Below are positions 17,453-25,445 of a DNA stretch of 64,000 bases, one piece after another. The stretch is from contig RZUM01000001.1 of assembly GCA_004193205.1 (NCBI GenBank), positions 812,424 through 876,423 on the forward strand. The letters run 5' to 3'. Position numbers and translations under genes: made by a program. The notes beneath the pieces were generated by a model, which did no database searches, was not told where the DNA came from, and saw nothing but the letters and a program-made list of their open reading frames with translations. Position 1 is the first letter of the stretch, and the number at the start of each line of letters is the position of its first letter. This DNA is from Gordonia sediminis (GTDB lineage Bacteria > Actinomycetota > Actinomycetes > Mycobacteriales > Mycobacteriaceae).

Positions 17453-17904
17453 GCACCGCGCTGCTGAGCGAAACAGACCTCGCCGCCCGGGTGGGTACCA
17501 CGTTTCCGGGCGGTGAGGTCCGTCTCGAGCCGTGGTGGGTGCACCTCGCGCTCGACGCGATGGGTGCCGACCCGGCCGACGGTCCGGGCCATCCGGCGCT
17601 GGTGTTCCTCGTCGCAACCGGGGCGATGGGCTGGGAGTGGTCGGATCTGTTCGAGGTGTTCGACGCCGACGAGCAGGACGGGCCGATGGCAGGGGAGACC
17701 GCGACCACCGTGCACACGCCCTTGCGGTTCGGCACCACGTACCGGGTGGCGGGCGAGATCATCTCCGCGCGACGGAAAGAGGGACGTAGCGTGGGAGTCT
17801 TCGACATCGTGTCCTACCGGCTCGACCTGATCGGCGAGTCTGGCGACGTCGACGCCTCGACGATGAATTCGATCATCTTCCCCCGACGGGGAGGTGACGT
17901 ATGA
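17449..17904 (+). CDS. MaoC/FAS1-dehydratase-like protein (hydratase partner subunit)
   Basis: A 151-residue protein that looks like the FAS1-type half of a two-part hot-dog hydratase. It has H-P-A-L-V-F-L-V-A-T-G-A-M-G-W-E-W near the middle and R-F-G-T-T-Y-R-V-A-G-E-I near residue 95, but lacks the D-x-N-P-x-H catalytic motif that its neighbour has. Such non-catalytic subunits pair with a MaoC protein to make room for bulky CoA esters, as in the steroid side-chain hydratase ChsH1/ChsH2. The four-base overlaps at both ends (with the ligase and with MaoC) support an obligate pair. The assignment of the domain is moderately certain; that of the substrate is open. Confidence 0.7.
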   Translation: MSTALLSETDLAARVGTTFPGGEVRLEPWWVHLALDAMGADPADGPGHPALVFLVATGAMGWEWSDLFEVFDADEQDGPMAGETATTVHTPLRFGTTYRVAGEIISARRKEGRSVGVFDIVSYRLDLIGESGDVDASTMNSIIFPRRGGDV

Positions 17905-18326
17905 CGACCTCCGATATCCACACCGTGGCTGTGGGCGATACTCTGCCCGCAACCGTCATCGAGTCGGTCGACCCGGCACGGATGAAGACGCTGTCGGCCT
18001 TGATGCGGGATCCGAATCCCATTCACTTCGACGAGAATGCCGTTGTGGCAGTCGGATTGGGTACCCGTACCGTCAACCAGGGGCCCACGAACGTCGCCTA
18101 TGTGGTGTCTGCCGTGGCCGCTTGGGCCGGTGGGGTCGAGAACATCGTCGAGTACCGGTTCCGGTTCCTCGGCAACGTCTTCGCCGGTGACCGGTTGCGC
18201 ACCGGGGGCACGGTTACCGCCGTCGAGGAAACCGCCGACGGACGGATCGCGCGGTGCGACCTTTTCCTGGAGGTGATCGACGGTGCGCGTGTACTGGCCG
18301 GGTCGGCCACCGTTCACATTCGGTGA
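17901..18326 (+). CDS. MaoC family dehydratase
   Basis: A 141-residue hot-dog protein with the hydratase-2 motif R-D-P-N-P-I-H-F-D at residues 36-44, giving Asp37 and His42 as the catalytic residues. It starts within the stop of the partner gene (ATGA), so the two are made together and probably form a heterodimeric enoyl-CoA hydratase. In the pathway it would add water to the product of the acyl-CoA dehydrogenase at 12035, and the SDR that follows 42 bases downstream could then oxidise the hydroxyl group. Confidence 0.88.
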   Translation: MTTSDIHTVAVGDTLPATVIESVDPARMKTLSALMRDPNPIHFDENAVVAVGLGTRTVNQGPTNVAYVVSAVAAWAGGVENIVEYRFRFLGNVFAGDRLRTGGTVTAVEETADGRIARCDLFLEVIDGARVLAGSATVHIR

Positions 18327-18368
18327 CAGACGATTTCGTCACAGCGCTCAAATGAGAGGAGTACGACC

Positions 18369-19208
18369 ATGGCCGGTCGTGTCGAAGGAAAGGTCGCTTT
18401 CATCACCGGTGCAGCCCGCGGTCAGGGACGCAGCCACGCGCTGCGGCTGGCCGAGGAGGGCGCCGACATCATCGCCGTCGACATCTGCGAGAACATCTCC
18501 ACGGTGACACCGTTCTACGATCTTGCGACCGAGGAGGACCTGCAGGAGACGGCGGCGTTGGTCGAGAAGCTGGACCGGCGAATCATCACGCGGGTCGCCG
18601 ACGTCCGCGACCGCGACGCACTGCAGCAAGTGTTGGACGCCGGGGTGGCGGAGCTCGGTGGCGTCGACATCGTGGTTGCAAATGCCGGAATCGCCACGTA
18701 CGGACGGTCCTGGGAACTGACCCGCGAACAATGGGACGACATGATTGCGGTCAATCTCACCGGTGTGTACAACACCGCGGTCGCCGCGATCCCCACCATG
18801 ATCGACGCCGGCCGCGGTGGGTCGATCATGTTCACCTCGTCCATCGGCGGACTCAAGGGCATCCAGCAGGTCGGCCACTACGTGGCCGCCAAACACGGCA
18901 TCGTCGGCCTGATGCGGACGATGGCGAATGAGCTCGGCCCCTACAGCATTCGGGTCAACACCATTCATCCGACGAATGTCGACACGACGATGATCCAGAA
19001 CCCCGGCACCTATGGGATGTTCGCGCCGGACGATCCGGAGCCCACCCAGGACAAGGCGATGGCGGGATTCATGTCGCTCAACACCCTGCCGATCCCGTGG
19101 GTCGACCCCTCCGACATCAGCAACGCGGTGCTGTTCCTGGCCAGCGGCGAGGCCCGCTACATCACCGGGGTGACACTGCCCGTCGATGCCGGCGCCTATG
19201 TGAAGTAG
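18369..19208 (+). CDS. mycofactocin-coupled SDR family oxidoreductase
   Basis: A 279-residue SDR of the mycofactocin-associated type: it opens G-K-V-A-F-I-T-G-A-A-R-G-Q-G-R-S-H, has an insertion of about ten residues after V-D-I-C (residues 37-40), and ends Y-I-T-G-V-T-L-P-V-D-A-G. Catalytic Ser157/158, Tyr171 and Lys175 are present. Members hold NAD tightly and pass electrons to mycofactocin. The protein at 27054-27893 has identical length and the same numbering of these residues, so they are paralogs. AGGAG lies upstream of ATG 18369. The gene ends the operon; a dispersed palindromic repeat begins 14 bases after its stop. Confidence 0.92.
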   Translation: MAGRVEGKVAFITGAARGQGRSHALRLAEEGADIIAVDICENISTVTPFYDLATEEDLQETAALVEKLDRRIITRVADVRDRDALQQVLDAGVAELGGVDIVVANAGIATYGRSWELTREQWDDMIAVNLTGVYNTAVAAIPTMIDAGRGGSIMFTSSIGGLKGIQQVGHYVAAKHGIVGLMRTMANELGPYSIRVNTIHPTNVDTTMIQNPGTYGMFAPDDPEPTQDKAMAGFMSLNTLPIPWVDPSDISNAVLFLASGEARYITGVTLPVDAGAYVK

Positions 19209-19221
19209 CCCAGCCGCCCCA

Positions 19222-19334
19222 CTGCTGGTCGAGTAGCCTCCGAGCCCCCTGGGGCGAGGCGGTGTATCGAGACCATCTCGCGCATTGGTGATCTCGATAC
19301 GCCTGCTCGTTCCTCGCGGGCTACTCGATCAGCG
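19222..19334. repeat. dispersed imperfect palindromic repeat, copy 1
   Basis: A 113-base element made of a left arm (CTGGTCGAGTAGCC ... GTATCGAGACC) and a right arm (GATCTCGATACGCC ... GGCTACTCGATCAG) that are near inverse complements, with ATTGGT between them. RNA from it would fold into a long hairpin, so it may serve as a terminator for the SDR operon. A second copy lies 60 bases downstream and further copies are at 21.7-22.1 kb. I see no open frame or transposase in the 473 bases between the flanking genes. Confidence 0.85.
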
Positions 19335-19395
19335 GGTGGGGTGATCTCGACAAGCTCGATCGGGGCCATTGGATCAGGTTGGAGGCTCTGTCCGG

Positions 19396-19508
19396 CCTGC
19401 TGGTCGAGTAGCCTCCGAGCCCCTGGGCGAGGCGGTGTATCGAGACCACGTCGTACGTTGGTGATCTCGATACGCCCGCTCGTTCCTCGCGGGCTACTCG
19501 ATCAGCGG
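19396..19508. repeat. dispersed imperfect palindromic repeat, copy 2
   Basis: A second full copy in the same orientation as copy 1, with the same arms and only scattered differences: the left arm has GCCCCTGGGCGAGG rather than GCCCCCTGGGGCGAGG, and the centre is ACGTTGGT. The 61 bases between the copies contain another TGATCTCGACAAGCTCGATC, possibly a decayed arm. From 19509 to the CoA-transferase start there are about 170 bases with no element I recognise apart from the presumed promoter. Confidence 0.85.
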
Positions 19509-19681
19509 TTTGGGCCTTGGTCCGGCCGCCGTCCGCCCCGGTGAGCAATATGCGCGAAAGACGACAAATGAGCGCAAGCGTGACTGTGATGCGACAAGTC
19601 AGAAGGATGCTCACGTAACGGCCGACATAGAACGTCATGACCCTCCGCACGGTCGGCCCGGTACCCAGAAATGAGCAGACA

Positions 19682-20923
19682 ATGACCTCTGATCCGATCT
19701 CCGGTCACCGAGGCTGGAATCCGTCGACAGAACGCAAGGGACCATTGCGCGGCATCAAGGTCCTCGATATCAGCACGGTCTACGCCGCTCCTATCACCGC
19801 TATGCTGCTGGGCGACTTCGGTGCCGATGTCATCAAGGTCGAACATCCTCGCGGTGACCCGGCACGCACCCATGGCTGGCACCGCAACGGCCACGGTCTG
19901 TGGTGGAAGGTCATCGCCCGCAACAAACGAACGATGACCCTCAACCTCGGCCACCCCACTGGCCAGGACTTCCTGCGCGAGATCGTGACCGACGCCGATG
20001 TCCTCGTCGAGAACTTCCGACCCGGTGTCCTGGAAAAATGGGGCATCGGCGCTGACACCCTCCTCGACCTCAACCCCGGTCTGGTCATGTTGCGTGTCAC
20101 CGGTTTCGGTCAGACCGGCCCCTATGCGGATCGCCGCGCCTTTGGCACCCTCGTCGAGGCCATAAGTGGATTCGCGCACCAGACCGGCCAACCCGACGGC
20201 CCGCCCACCCTGCCACCCTTCGGCCTCGCGGACGGCGTCGCTGGCATCACCGGGGCCTTCGCGGTGATTTCCGCTCTCTACGACCGCGACCGCAACGGCG
20301 GCGATGGTCAGGTCATCGACATGTCGCTGCTCGAACCTCTCTTGGGGATCCTTGGGCCAGGCCCCACTGTGTGGGATCAACTCGGTGAAATCGCCCAACG
20401 CCACGGCAATCGCTCCCCGAACAATGCTCCCCGCAACACCTACCGAACTCGCGACGGCCGCTGGGTCGCCATCTCGGCCAGCGCTACGTCGGTGGCCGAA
20501 CGCGTCATGTGTCTGGTCGGTCGAGCCGACATCGCGGCCGAACCCTGGTTCGGCAATGCGGGAGAACGCAGTCGCCACGCGGACATGATCGACACCGTCG
20601 TCTCGACGTGGATCGCGGACCGTGACTTCGACGAGGTCGAAGCCCGGTTCGTTGCCGCAGGCGCCGCGCTGGCCCCCATTTACGATGCACGGCAGCTACT
20701 CTCGGACCCACACGTGATCGACCGCGACGTCATCACCACCGTCGACGACGACGATCTCGGCCGGATCCGCATGCAAAACGTCATGTGCCGCTTCTCCGAG
20801 ACCCCCGGAACGATCGAGTTCGCCGGCCGTGGCCTCGGCCAGGACAACGAACAGCTCTACCGCGATCTCCTCGGGGTCGACTCCGCCCGGCTCGCCGACC
20901 TCGCCGAAGACGGTGTGCTGTGA
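19682..20923 (+). CDS. CaiB/BaiF (class III) CoA-transferase
   Basis: A 413-residue family III CoA-transferase. It contains G-I-K-V-L-D-I-S-T-V near the start, G-A-D-V-I-K-V-E-H-P-R-G-D and V-L-V-E-N-F-R-P-G-V, all family hallmarks, and the catalytic aspartate is Asp213 in G-Q-V-I-D-M-S-L-L-E. It would move CoA between acids, for example from succinyl-CoA to a pathway acid. The start is uncertain: ATG 19682 has only a weak GAGCAG upstream and ATG 19637 has no better site. The next gene overlaps its stop (GTGA). A transferase joined to a CitE-type lyase recalls itaconate/citramalate dissimilation, in which a CaiB-type transferase, a MaoC-type hydratase and a CitE-type lyase act in sequence. 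Confidence 0.9.
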   Translation: MTSDPISGHRGWNPSTERKGPLRGIKVLDISTVYAAPITAMLLGDFGADVIKVEHPRGDPARTHGWHRNGHGLWWKVIARNKRTMTLNLGHPTGQDFLREIVTDADVLVENFRPGVLEKWGIGADTLLDLNPGLVMLRVTGFGQTGPYADRRAFGTLVEAISGFAHQTGQPDGPPTLPPFGLADGVAGITGAFAVISALYDRDRNGGDGQVIDMSLLEPLLGILGPGPTVWDQLGEIAQRHGNRSPNNAPRNTYRTRDGRWVAISASATSVAERVMCLVGRADIAAEPWFGNAGERSRHADMIDTVVSTWIADRDFDEVEARFVAAGAALAPIYDARQLLSDPHVIDRDVITTVDDDDLGRIRMQNVMCRFSETPGTIEFAGRGLGQDNEQLYRDLLGVDSARLADLAEDGVL

Positions 20924-21738
20924 GCGGCGCCCGCAGCTACTTGTTCGTGCCCGGCCATCGACACGACATGGCCGACAAAGCCTTCACCCTCGGGGCCGAC
21001 GCGGTGATCATCGACCTCGAAGACGCCGTCCCCGCCGCCGACAAGCAGACCGCCCGCACCAACGCACGAGAAATCCTGGGACGTCGCCGCGGATGGGTTC
21101 GTATCAACGCGGTCGGCAGTGCCGACGCAGTCGCCGACCTCAACGCGGTCGCGGGGCACGCCTATGGCGTGCGTATCCCCAAGGTGGATTCACCTGGCGA
21201 CGTCGCCTGGGTAGCTAGCCGGCTCCCCAAGGGCACAAAACTCTTGTGTGCCATCGAGACCGCGCGAGGGGTCCTCGCCGCACCCGAGATCGCGTCGCTT
21301 CCGGCTGTGGAGCGGCTTGCGCTGGGCGGAATCGACCTGCGCGCCGACCTTCGTTGTGGCACATCGCCTCACGCACTCGACTACGCCCGCAGTGCGCTGG
21401 TCATCGCGTCCCGTGCGCATGGCCTCGCGTCCCCGATCGATTCCGTCTTCGCTCACGTCAACGACGCCGCCGCGCTCGCCGAAGAGGCCAACATCGCTCG
21501 TGAACTCGGGTTCGGTGCCAAGTCGGCCATTCACCCCAAACAGCTCGACACCATCCACCGAGTATTCACGCCATCAACCAACGACATTGCTTGGGCCACA
21601 ACGATCATTGACGCTCTCGAAATCAGCAACGGTCGGCCAACCACAACTTCCGACGGAGAGTTCATCGACGCACCCGTCGAAGCCCGCGCACGACGAATAC
21701 TGGCCCATCACAACGATCGATCAGCGGCAACGAGGTGA
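20920..21738 (+). CDS. CitE-type CoA ester lyase (HpcH/HpaI aldolase family)
   Basis: A 272-residue TIM-barrel lyase resembling the citrate lyase beta subunit. It begins R-S-Y-L-F-V-P-G-H-R, has the Mg-binding D-L-E-D-A-V, the strand A-I-E-T-A-R-G-V, and G-G-I-D-L-R-A-D-L for the distal acidic residue. It would cleave a 3-hydroxy- or citramalyl-type CoA ester into two smaller CoA or keto fragments. GTG 20920 overlaps the stop of the CoA-transferase gene by four bases; a longer frame from 20785 lies inside that gene. Notably, its TGA stop (21736-21738) is already part of the repeat array that follows, so the native C-terminus may have been replaced. Confidence 0.88.
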   Translation: MSGARSYLFVPGHRHDMADKAFTLGADAVIIDLEDAVPAADKQTARTNAREILGRRRGWVRINAVGSADAVADLNAVAGHAYGVRIPKVDSPGDVAWVASRLPKGTKLLCAIETARGVLAAPEIASLPAVERLALGGIDLRADLRCGTSPHALDYARSALVIASRAHGLASPIDSVFAHVNDAAALAEEANIARELGFGAKSAIHPKQLDTIHRVFTPSTNDIAWATTIIDALEISNGRPTTTSDGEFIDAPVEARARRILAHHNDRSAATR

Positions 21739-22097
21739 TCTCGATACGCCCGCTCGTTCCTCGCGGGCTACTCGATCAGCGGACCGGTCACCCCGCTCGT
21801 TCCTCGCGGGCTACTCGATCAGCGGACGGGTCACCCCGCTCGTTCCTCGCGGGCTACTCGATCAGCGGACGGGTCACCCCGCTCGTTCCTCGCGGGCTCG
21901 ATCAGCGGGTGGAGGCGCGGCCCGGCCTGCTGGTCGAGTAACCTCCGAGCCCCCAGGGCGAGGCGGTGTATCGAGACCACCTCGCGCGGAGGTGATCTCG
22001 ATACGCCCGCTCGTTCCTCGCGCGCTACTCGATCAGCGGGTGAGGCTCCCGCGGGCTACTCGATCAGCGGGTGAGGCTCCGGCGGGCTACTCGATCA
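21735..22097. repeat. cluster of dispersed palindromic repeats (tandem half units plus one full copy)
   Basis: This block contains four close copies of the right arm of the repeat family (CTCGTTCCTCGCGGGCTACTC), spaced about 50 bases apart between 21740 and 21906, then one full palindromic copy at about 21926-22038, then two shortened ends (GCGGGCTACTCGATCAGCGG) at about 22050-22068 and 22083-22101. It fills the space between the convergent lyase and ABC ATPase genes completely. The stop codons of both genes, TGA at 21736-21738 and TGA read on the minus strand at 22095-22097, fall within repeat sequence. Confidence 0.85.
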
Positions 22098-22811
22098 GCG
22101 GTGGGGCTCGAGGGCGGTTTCGCCGAGCACCGCATGAACAGCGGCGAGGCTGGCGTCGGCAGTGGGGCCCGTCCAGACCGTTTGGCCGCGGGTGATGACC
22201 GAAACCTCGTCGGCGATCCGTAGCGCCGCATCGGCGTTCTGCTCGACGATGAGTACCGCTATACCGGTGTCGGCGATGTCGCGGACCTTGCCCATGACGG
22301 TGTCGACCATCGTCGGTGCCAGGCCCATCGACGGTTCGTCCATCAGGATCACCTTCGGCTGGGACATCACGGCCCGGCCGAACGCCAGCATCTGCTGCTC
22401 GCCGCCGCTGAGCAGCCCGGCCGCACCATTGCGCCGCTCCGCCAGGATCGGGAACTGCTCGTACACCTCGGCCAGGGTCTTCGCCACGCGGGCGCGTGGG
22501 GCGCGATAGCCGCCCACCCGCAGATTCTCGTCGACGGTGAGAGTCGAAAAGACCCGCCGCCCTTCAGGTACGAGCACCAGACCGTGGCGCACCATCGTAT
22601 GCGCACGGCGCCCCGCGACATCCTGGCCACCGATCGTCACCGATCCCGACTGGGGCCGGTGGTAGCCGGCGATGGCGCGCAGGCTCGTCGTCTTGCCGGC
22701 ACCGTTGGCGCCGAGGACCAGGGTCACGCGGCCGGCTTCGGCCTTCATCGACACGCCCTGGACCGCGTTGACCGCACCGTAGCTCACGTGCAGATCGTTC
22801 ACCTCAAGCAT
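22095..22811 (-). CDS. livF: branched-chain amino acid-type ABC transporter ATP-binding protein (LivF-like)
   Basis: A 238-residue ABC ATPase. Walker A is G-A-N-G-A-G-K-T at 34-41, the signature L-S-G-G-E is at 134-138, and Walker B ends in D158-E159 (L-M-D-E-P-S-M-G-L-A-P), the LivF form. It ends right at a repeat array, whose bases provide its stop. It overlaps the LivG-like gene by eight bases and completes a five-gene importer with two permeases and a lipoprotein. Transporters of this type often take up aromatic, cyclic or dicarboxylic acids in catabolic islands, so the substrate need not be an amino acid. Confidence 0.93.
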   Translation of the reverse strand: MLEVNDLHVSYGAVNAVQGVSMKAEAGRVTLVLGANGAGKTTSLRAIAGYHRPQSGSVTIGGQDVAGRRAHTMVRHGLVLVPEGRRVFSTLTVDENLRVGGYRAPRARVAKTLAEVYEQFPILAERRNGAAGLLSGGEQQMLAFGRAVMSQPKVILMDEPSMGLAPTMVDTVMGKVRDIADTGIAVLIVEQNADAALRIADEVSVITRGQTVWTGPTADASLAAVHAVLGETALEPHR

Positions 22812-23568
22812 CGGTTGCCTGCTTTCCCAGATACGATTCGCGCACGCGGTGGTCGGCGACCACCTCGTCCGGCAGACCCTGCGCGATCAGCTTGCCGAAG
22901 TTCATGGCGAACAGGTAGTCGCACACCGTGACCATCATCTGGACATCGTGTTCGACGAGGAGTTGGGTGTAACCCTCCTGCTGCAGCGAGCGCAACAGGG
23001 CACTGATCTCGTCGCGTTCCTCGGTGTTCATCCCGGCCGTCGGTTCGTCGAGCAGCAGCAACCGCGGTGTACCGACGATGGCGCGCGCGATCTCGGTGCG
23101 CCGCTGCATGCCGTAGGAGAGTTCGCTGGGCCGCATGCGTTGCAGATGGGTGATGCCGACGCGTTCCATCACCTCGTCGGCCCGGGCGCGGGCGTGCTTG
23201 CGCTTGCTGCGCTCGGCGGTGTCGAGCCCGAGGAGTACGTTGTCGAGGACCGAGCGATCATCGATCAACCGCACGGTCTGGAACGTCCGTGCCACACCGA
23301 GGTGGGCCACCCGGTGGGCCGGAATGTTCTCATACGGCCGTCCGTCGAACCGCAGATGTCCGCGCGTCAACGGATTCAGCCGCGTCACCGCGCCGAGGAG
23401 CGTCGACTTCCCGGAACCGTTGGCGCCGAGGATGCCATAGATGAGACCCTCGCGCAGGTGCAGCGATACCCCGTCGACGGCACGTACACCGCCGAAGTGG
23501 ACGGCGACGTCGTCGAGTTCCAGCAGCGGCGCCGAGGCGCCTTCGGGTTTCGTTTCGTCGGGTGTCAT
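22804..23568 (-). CDS. livG: branched-chain amino acid-type ABC transporter ATP-binding protein (LivG-like)
   Basis: A 254-residue ABC ATPase with Walker A G-A-N-G-S-G-K-S at 48-55, the LivG-type signature E-L-S-Y-G-M-Q-R-R at 149-157 (an S-Y-G-M variant of the usual S-G-G-Q), and Walker B D174-E175. The C-terminal M-N-F-G-K-L-I-A-Q-G is the standard end of this subunit. It overlaps its neighbours on both sides (8 and 4 bases), so all subunits are produced from one mRNA. It pairs with the LivF-like ATPase to drive uptake through the two permeases. Confidence 0.93.
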   Translation of the reverse strand: MTPDETKPEGASAPLLELDDVAVHFGGVRAVDGVSLHLREGLIYGILGANGSGKSTLLGAVTRLNPLTRGHLRFDGRPYENIPAHRVAHLGVARTFQTVRLIDDRSVLDNVLLGLDTAERSKRKHARARADEVMERVGITHLQRMRPSELSYGMQRRTEIARAIVGTPRLLLLDEPTAGMNTEERDEISALLRSLQQEGYTQLLVEHDVQMMVTVCDYLFAMNFGKLIAQGLPDEVVADHRVRESYLGKQATDA

Positions 23569-24500
23569 GTTCCCGCCTCTTCCAATTGTTCTGCGGTGCG
23601 CTCAGATTCGTCCTGTGCCGCGTCGTCGGATCTCGGTGTGGTGCCGGTGCGGATGTTCATTGTGCGGACCCGATGCCAACCGGAGCGCAGAATCCCGAGG
23701 ATTCCGTCGGGGAGGAAGACCGCGGCGAGGACCACCAGGAGGCCGTAGATGAACTCCTCCCATTCGCCGATGAAAGCGACCACCGTCGGCAGCCAGACGA
23801 AGACGATGGATCCGATGAGGACGCCGACCCACGAGCGAGCACCACCCACCACGATGACGGTCAGGGCGAGCACGACGAGGTGGAAGTTCACCTCTTCGGG
23901 GGTGATGGTGCTACGCAGCAGCGTGGTGAGACCGCCGGCGAGGCCACCGACCATGCCAGAGGCGAGAAAGCTGAGTCGCCGGTAGTGGCCGACATCGATT
24001 CCCATCGCGTTGGCCAGCTCGGGGTCCTCACGGACCGCATCGATCCGACGCCCGAGGCCACCCGATTCGGTCCACTGGGTGAGCGCCACGACGACGACGG
24101 CGACGATGAATATGCCACCGAGCGTGAGATCACCGAGCGCTCCGAACAGTCCGGAGGCCCCACCGGTGAGGTCGCCGCCGTTGACCGCGACCACCGCCAC
24201 GATCAGCGTGAATGCGATGGTGGCCATGCCCAGGTACAGGCCGCTGAGGCGCTGGACGACCAGGCCGAGGAGGTAGACGACGACGCCCGCGATGAGGACA
24301 CCGAGGAGGATGGCCGGCGCGGTACCCCAGCCGAGGTGGATCATCGCGGCCGCGGCGCTGTAACCGCCGATTCCGAATGCGCCGATGCCGGCGAAGGAGA
24401 ACACTCCCATTCGCATCGGGATCTGGATACTGAGGGCCAGCAACAGCGTCGTCATCGTCTGTTGCAGCAGGACTGTGTTGGCATCGATCCAGGTGGTCAT
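23565..24500 (-). CDS. livM: branched-chain amino acid-type ABC transporter permease (LivM-like)
   Basis: A 311-residue inner-membrane protein with about nine or ten hydrophobic segments. It has G-V-F-S-F-A-G-I-G-A-F-G-I-G-G-Y-S near the start and R-R-I-D-A-V-R-E-D-P-E-L-A-N-A-M-G, the cytoplasmic coupling loop (EAA-like) of LivM. ATG 24500 overlaps the stop of the LivH-like gene (ATGA); the longer frame to 24905 is inside that gene. It ends with a polar tail of about 35 residues rich in R, T, D and E. Confidence 0.92.
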   Translation of the reverse strand: MTTWIDANTVLLQQTMTTLLLALSIQIPMRMGVFSFAGIGAFGIGGYSAAAAMIHLGWGTAPAILLGVLIAGVVVYLLGLVVQRLSGLYLGMATIAFTLIVAVVAVNGGDLTGGASGLFGALGDLTLGGIFIVAVVVVALTQWTESGGLGRRIDAVREDPELANAMGIDVGHYRRLSFLASGMVGGLAGGLTTLLRSTITPEEVNFHLVVLALTVIVVGGARSWVGVLIGSIVFVWLPTVVAFIGEWEEFIYGLLVVLAAVFLPDGILGILRSGWHRVRTMNIRTGTTPRSDDAAQDESERTAEQLEEAGT

Positions 24501-25381
24501 GTCCGTCGAACCTCCTTGCGGCCGAAGAGTCCCTGGGGGCGCAGAAGCAGCACCAGGAAGATCAGACCGAACGACACCGCGTCCACCCAGGTTCCGAAAT
24601 GCAGGTGGATGAGCAGGGTTTCGGCCGCCGCGAGGATGTAGGCACCCAGTACGGCGCCGCCCATCGATCCGAGACCGCCGAGCACGATGATCGCGAATGC
24701 CTTGATGAGCAGGGGATCTCCCGATTCGGGGGCGATCGCACCCAGTTGGAGGGTGAGCAGTACCCCGGCCAGGCCGGCGAGGGCACCGGCAACCGCCATC
24801 GTGCCCAGGGCCAGGCCGTTGCGGTTCACGCCCATGCCCTCGCTGACCTCCGCGTCGACGCCGATCGCCCGCAGGGCCAGGCCCTGTCGGGACTTCTTGA
24901 GCCATCGGGTGAGTCCCACGCCGATGCCGAGGGCGGCGACCAGGATGATCAGGGCCGTCGTGCTCAGGTGGACGCCGCCGATCCGGATCTGACCGGCGCT
25001 GTAGCTGGTGTTGAATCCGAACGGGCTGCTCGCGGTCACCCGCTGGGCGAAGGCGATGAGGATCGCCGAGACGCCGATGCCGCCGATGATGATGCGCAGC
25101 TCGGTCGATCGCTGGTTCTTACTTCGGTCGACGATCTGTTGGAACACCAGCAGCTGGGTGGCCACCGACAGGGCGGCTCCCGCCGCCATGGCGACGACCA
25201 GGATCACCGGCAGCGGCATGGAACCGTCGCGGGTCATCATGTAGGCCACGAGCACGGAGAACACGAACGTCGCACCGTGCGCGAAGTTCAGAATTCCGAT
25301 GGTTCCCCAGGCCAAGGCCATACCCAGCGCGAACAGCAGATAGATCGAACCAAGGGTCGCGGCATTCAGGATTTCCTGCAT
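24497..25381 (-). CDS. livH: branched-chain amino acid-type ABC transporter permease (LivH-like)
   Basis: A 294-residue permease with about eight hydrophobic segments. It begins L-G-S-I-Y-L-L-F-A-L-G-M-A-L-A-W-G and has the coupling-loop sequence L-A-L-R-A-I-G-V-D-A-E-V-S and G-G-L-G-S-M-G-G-A-V-L-G-A-Y near the end, both LivH hallmarks. ATG 25381 has GGAGG eight bases upstream, better than the GTG at 25390. It follows the substrate-binding protein gene by 64 bases. Confidence 0.92.
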   Translation of the reverse strand: MQEILNAATLGSIYLLFALGMALAWGTIGILNFAHGATFVFSVLVAYMMTRDGSMPLPVILVVAMAAGAALSVATQLLVFQQIVDRSKNQRSTELRIIIGGIGVSAILIAFAQRVTASSPFGFNTSYSAGQIRIGGVHLSTTALIILVAALGIGVGLTRWLKKSRQGLALRAIGVDAEVSEGMGVNRNGLALGTMAVAGALAGLAGVLLTLQLGAIAPESGDPLLIKAFAIIVLGGLGSMGGAVLGAYILAAAETLLIHLHFGTWVDAVSFGLIFLVLLLRPQGLFGRKEVRRT

Positions 25382-25445
25382 GTCTGGCACCTCCTGGAAC
25401 TGCTCACCGCGGCCGGAGCCGACGTGATACCGGATCGGATGGTGC

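Noticed and set aside
21735-21941. Small open frame in the repeat array
   Set aside because: It only reads the repeat ([10 protein letters not shown]) and has no ribosome site.
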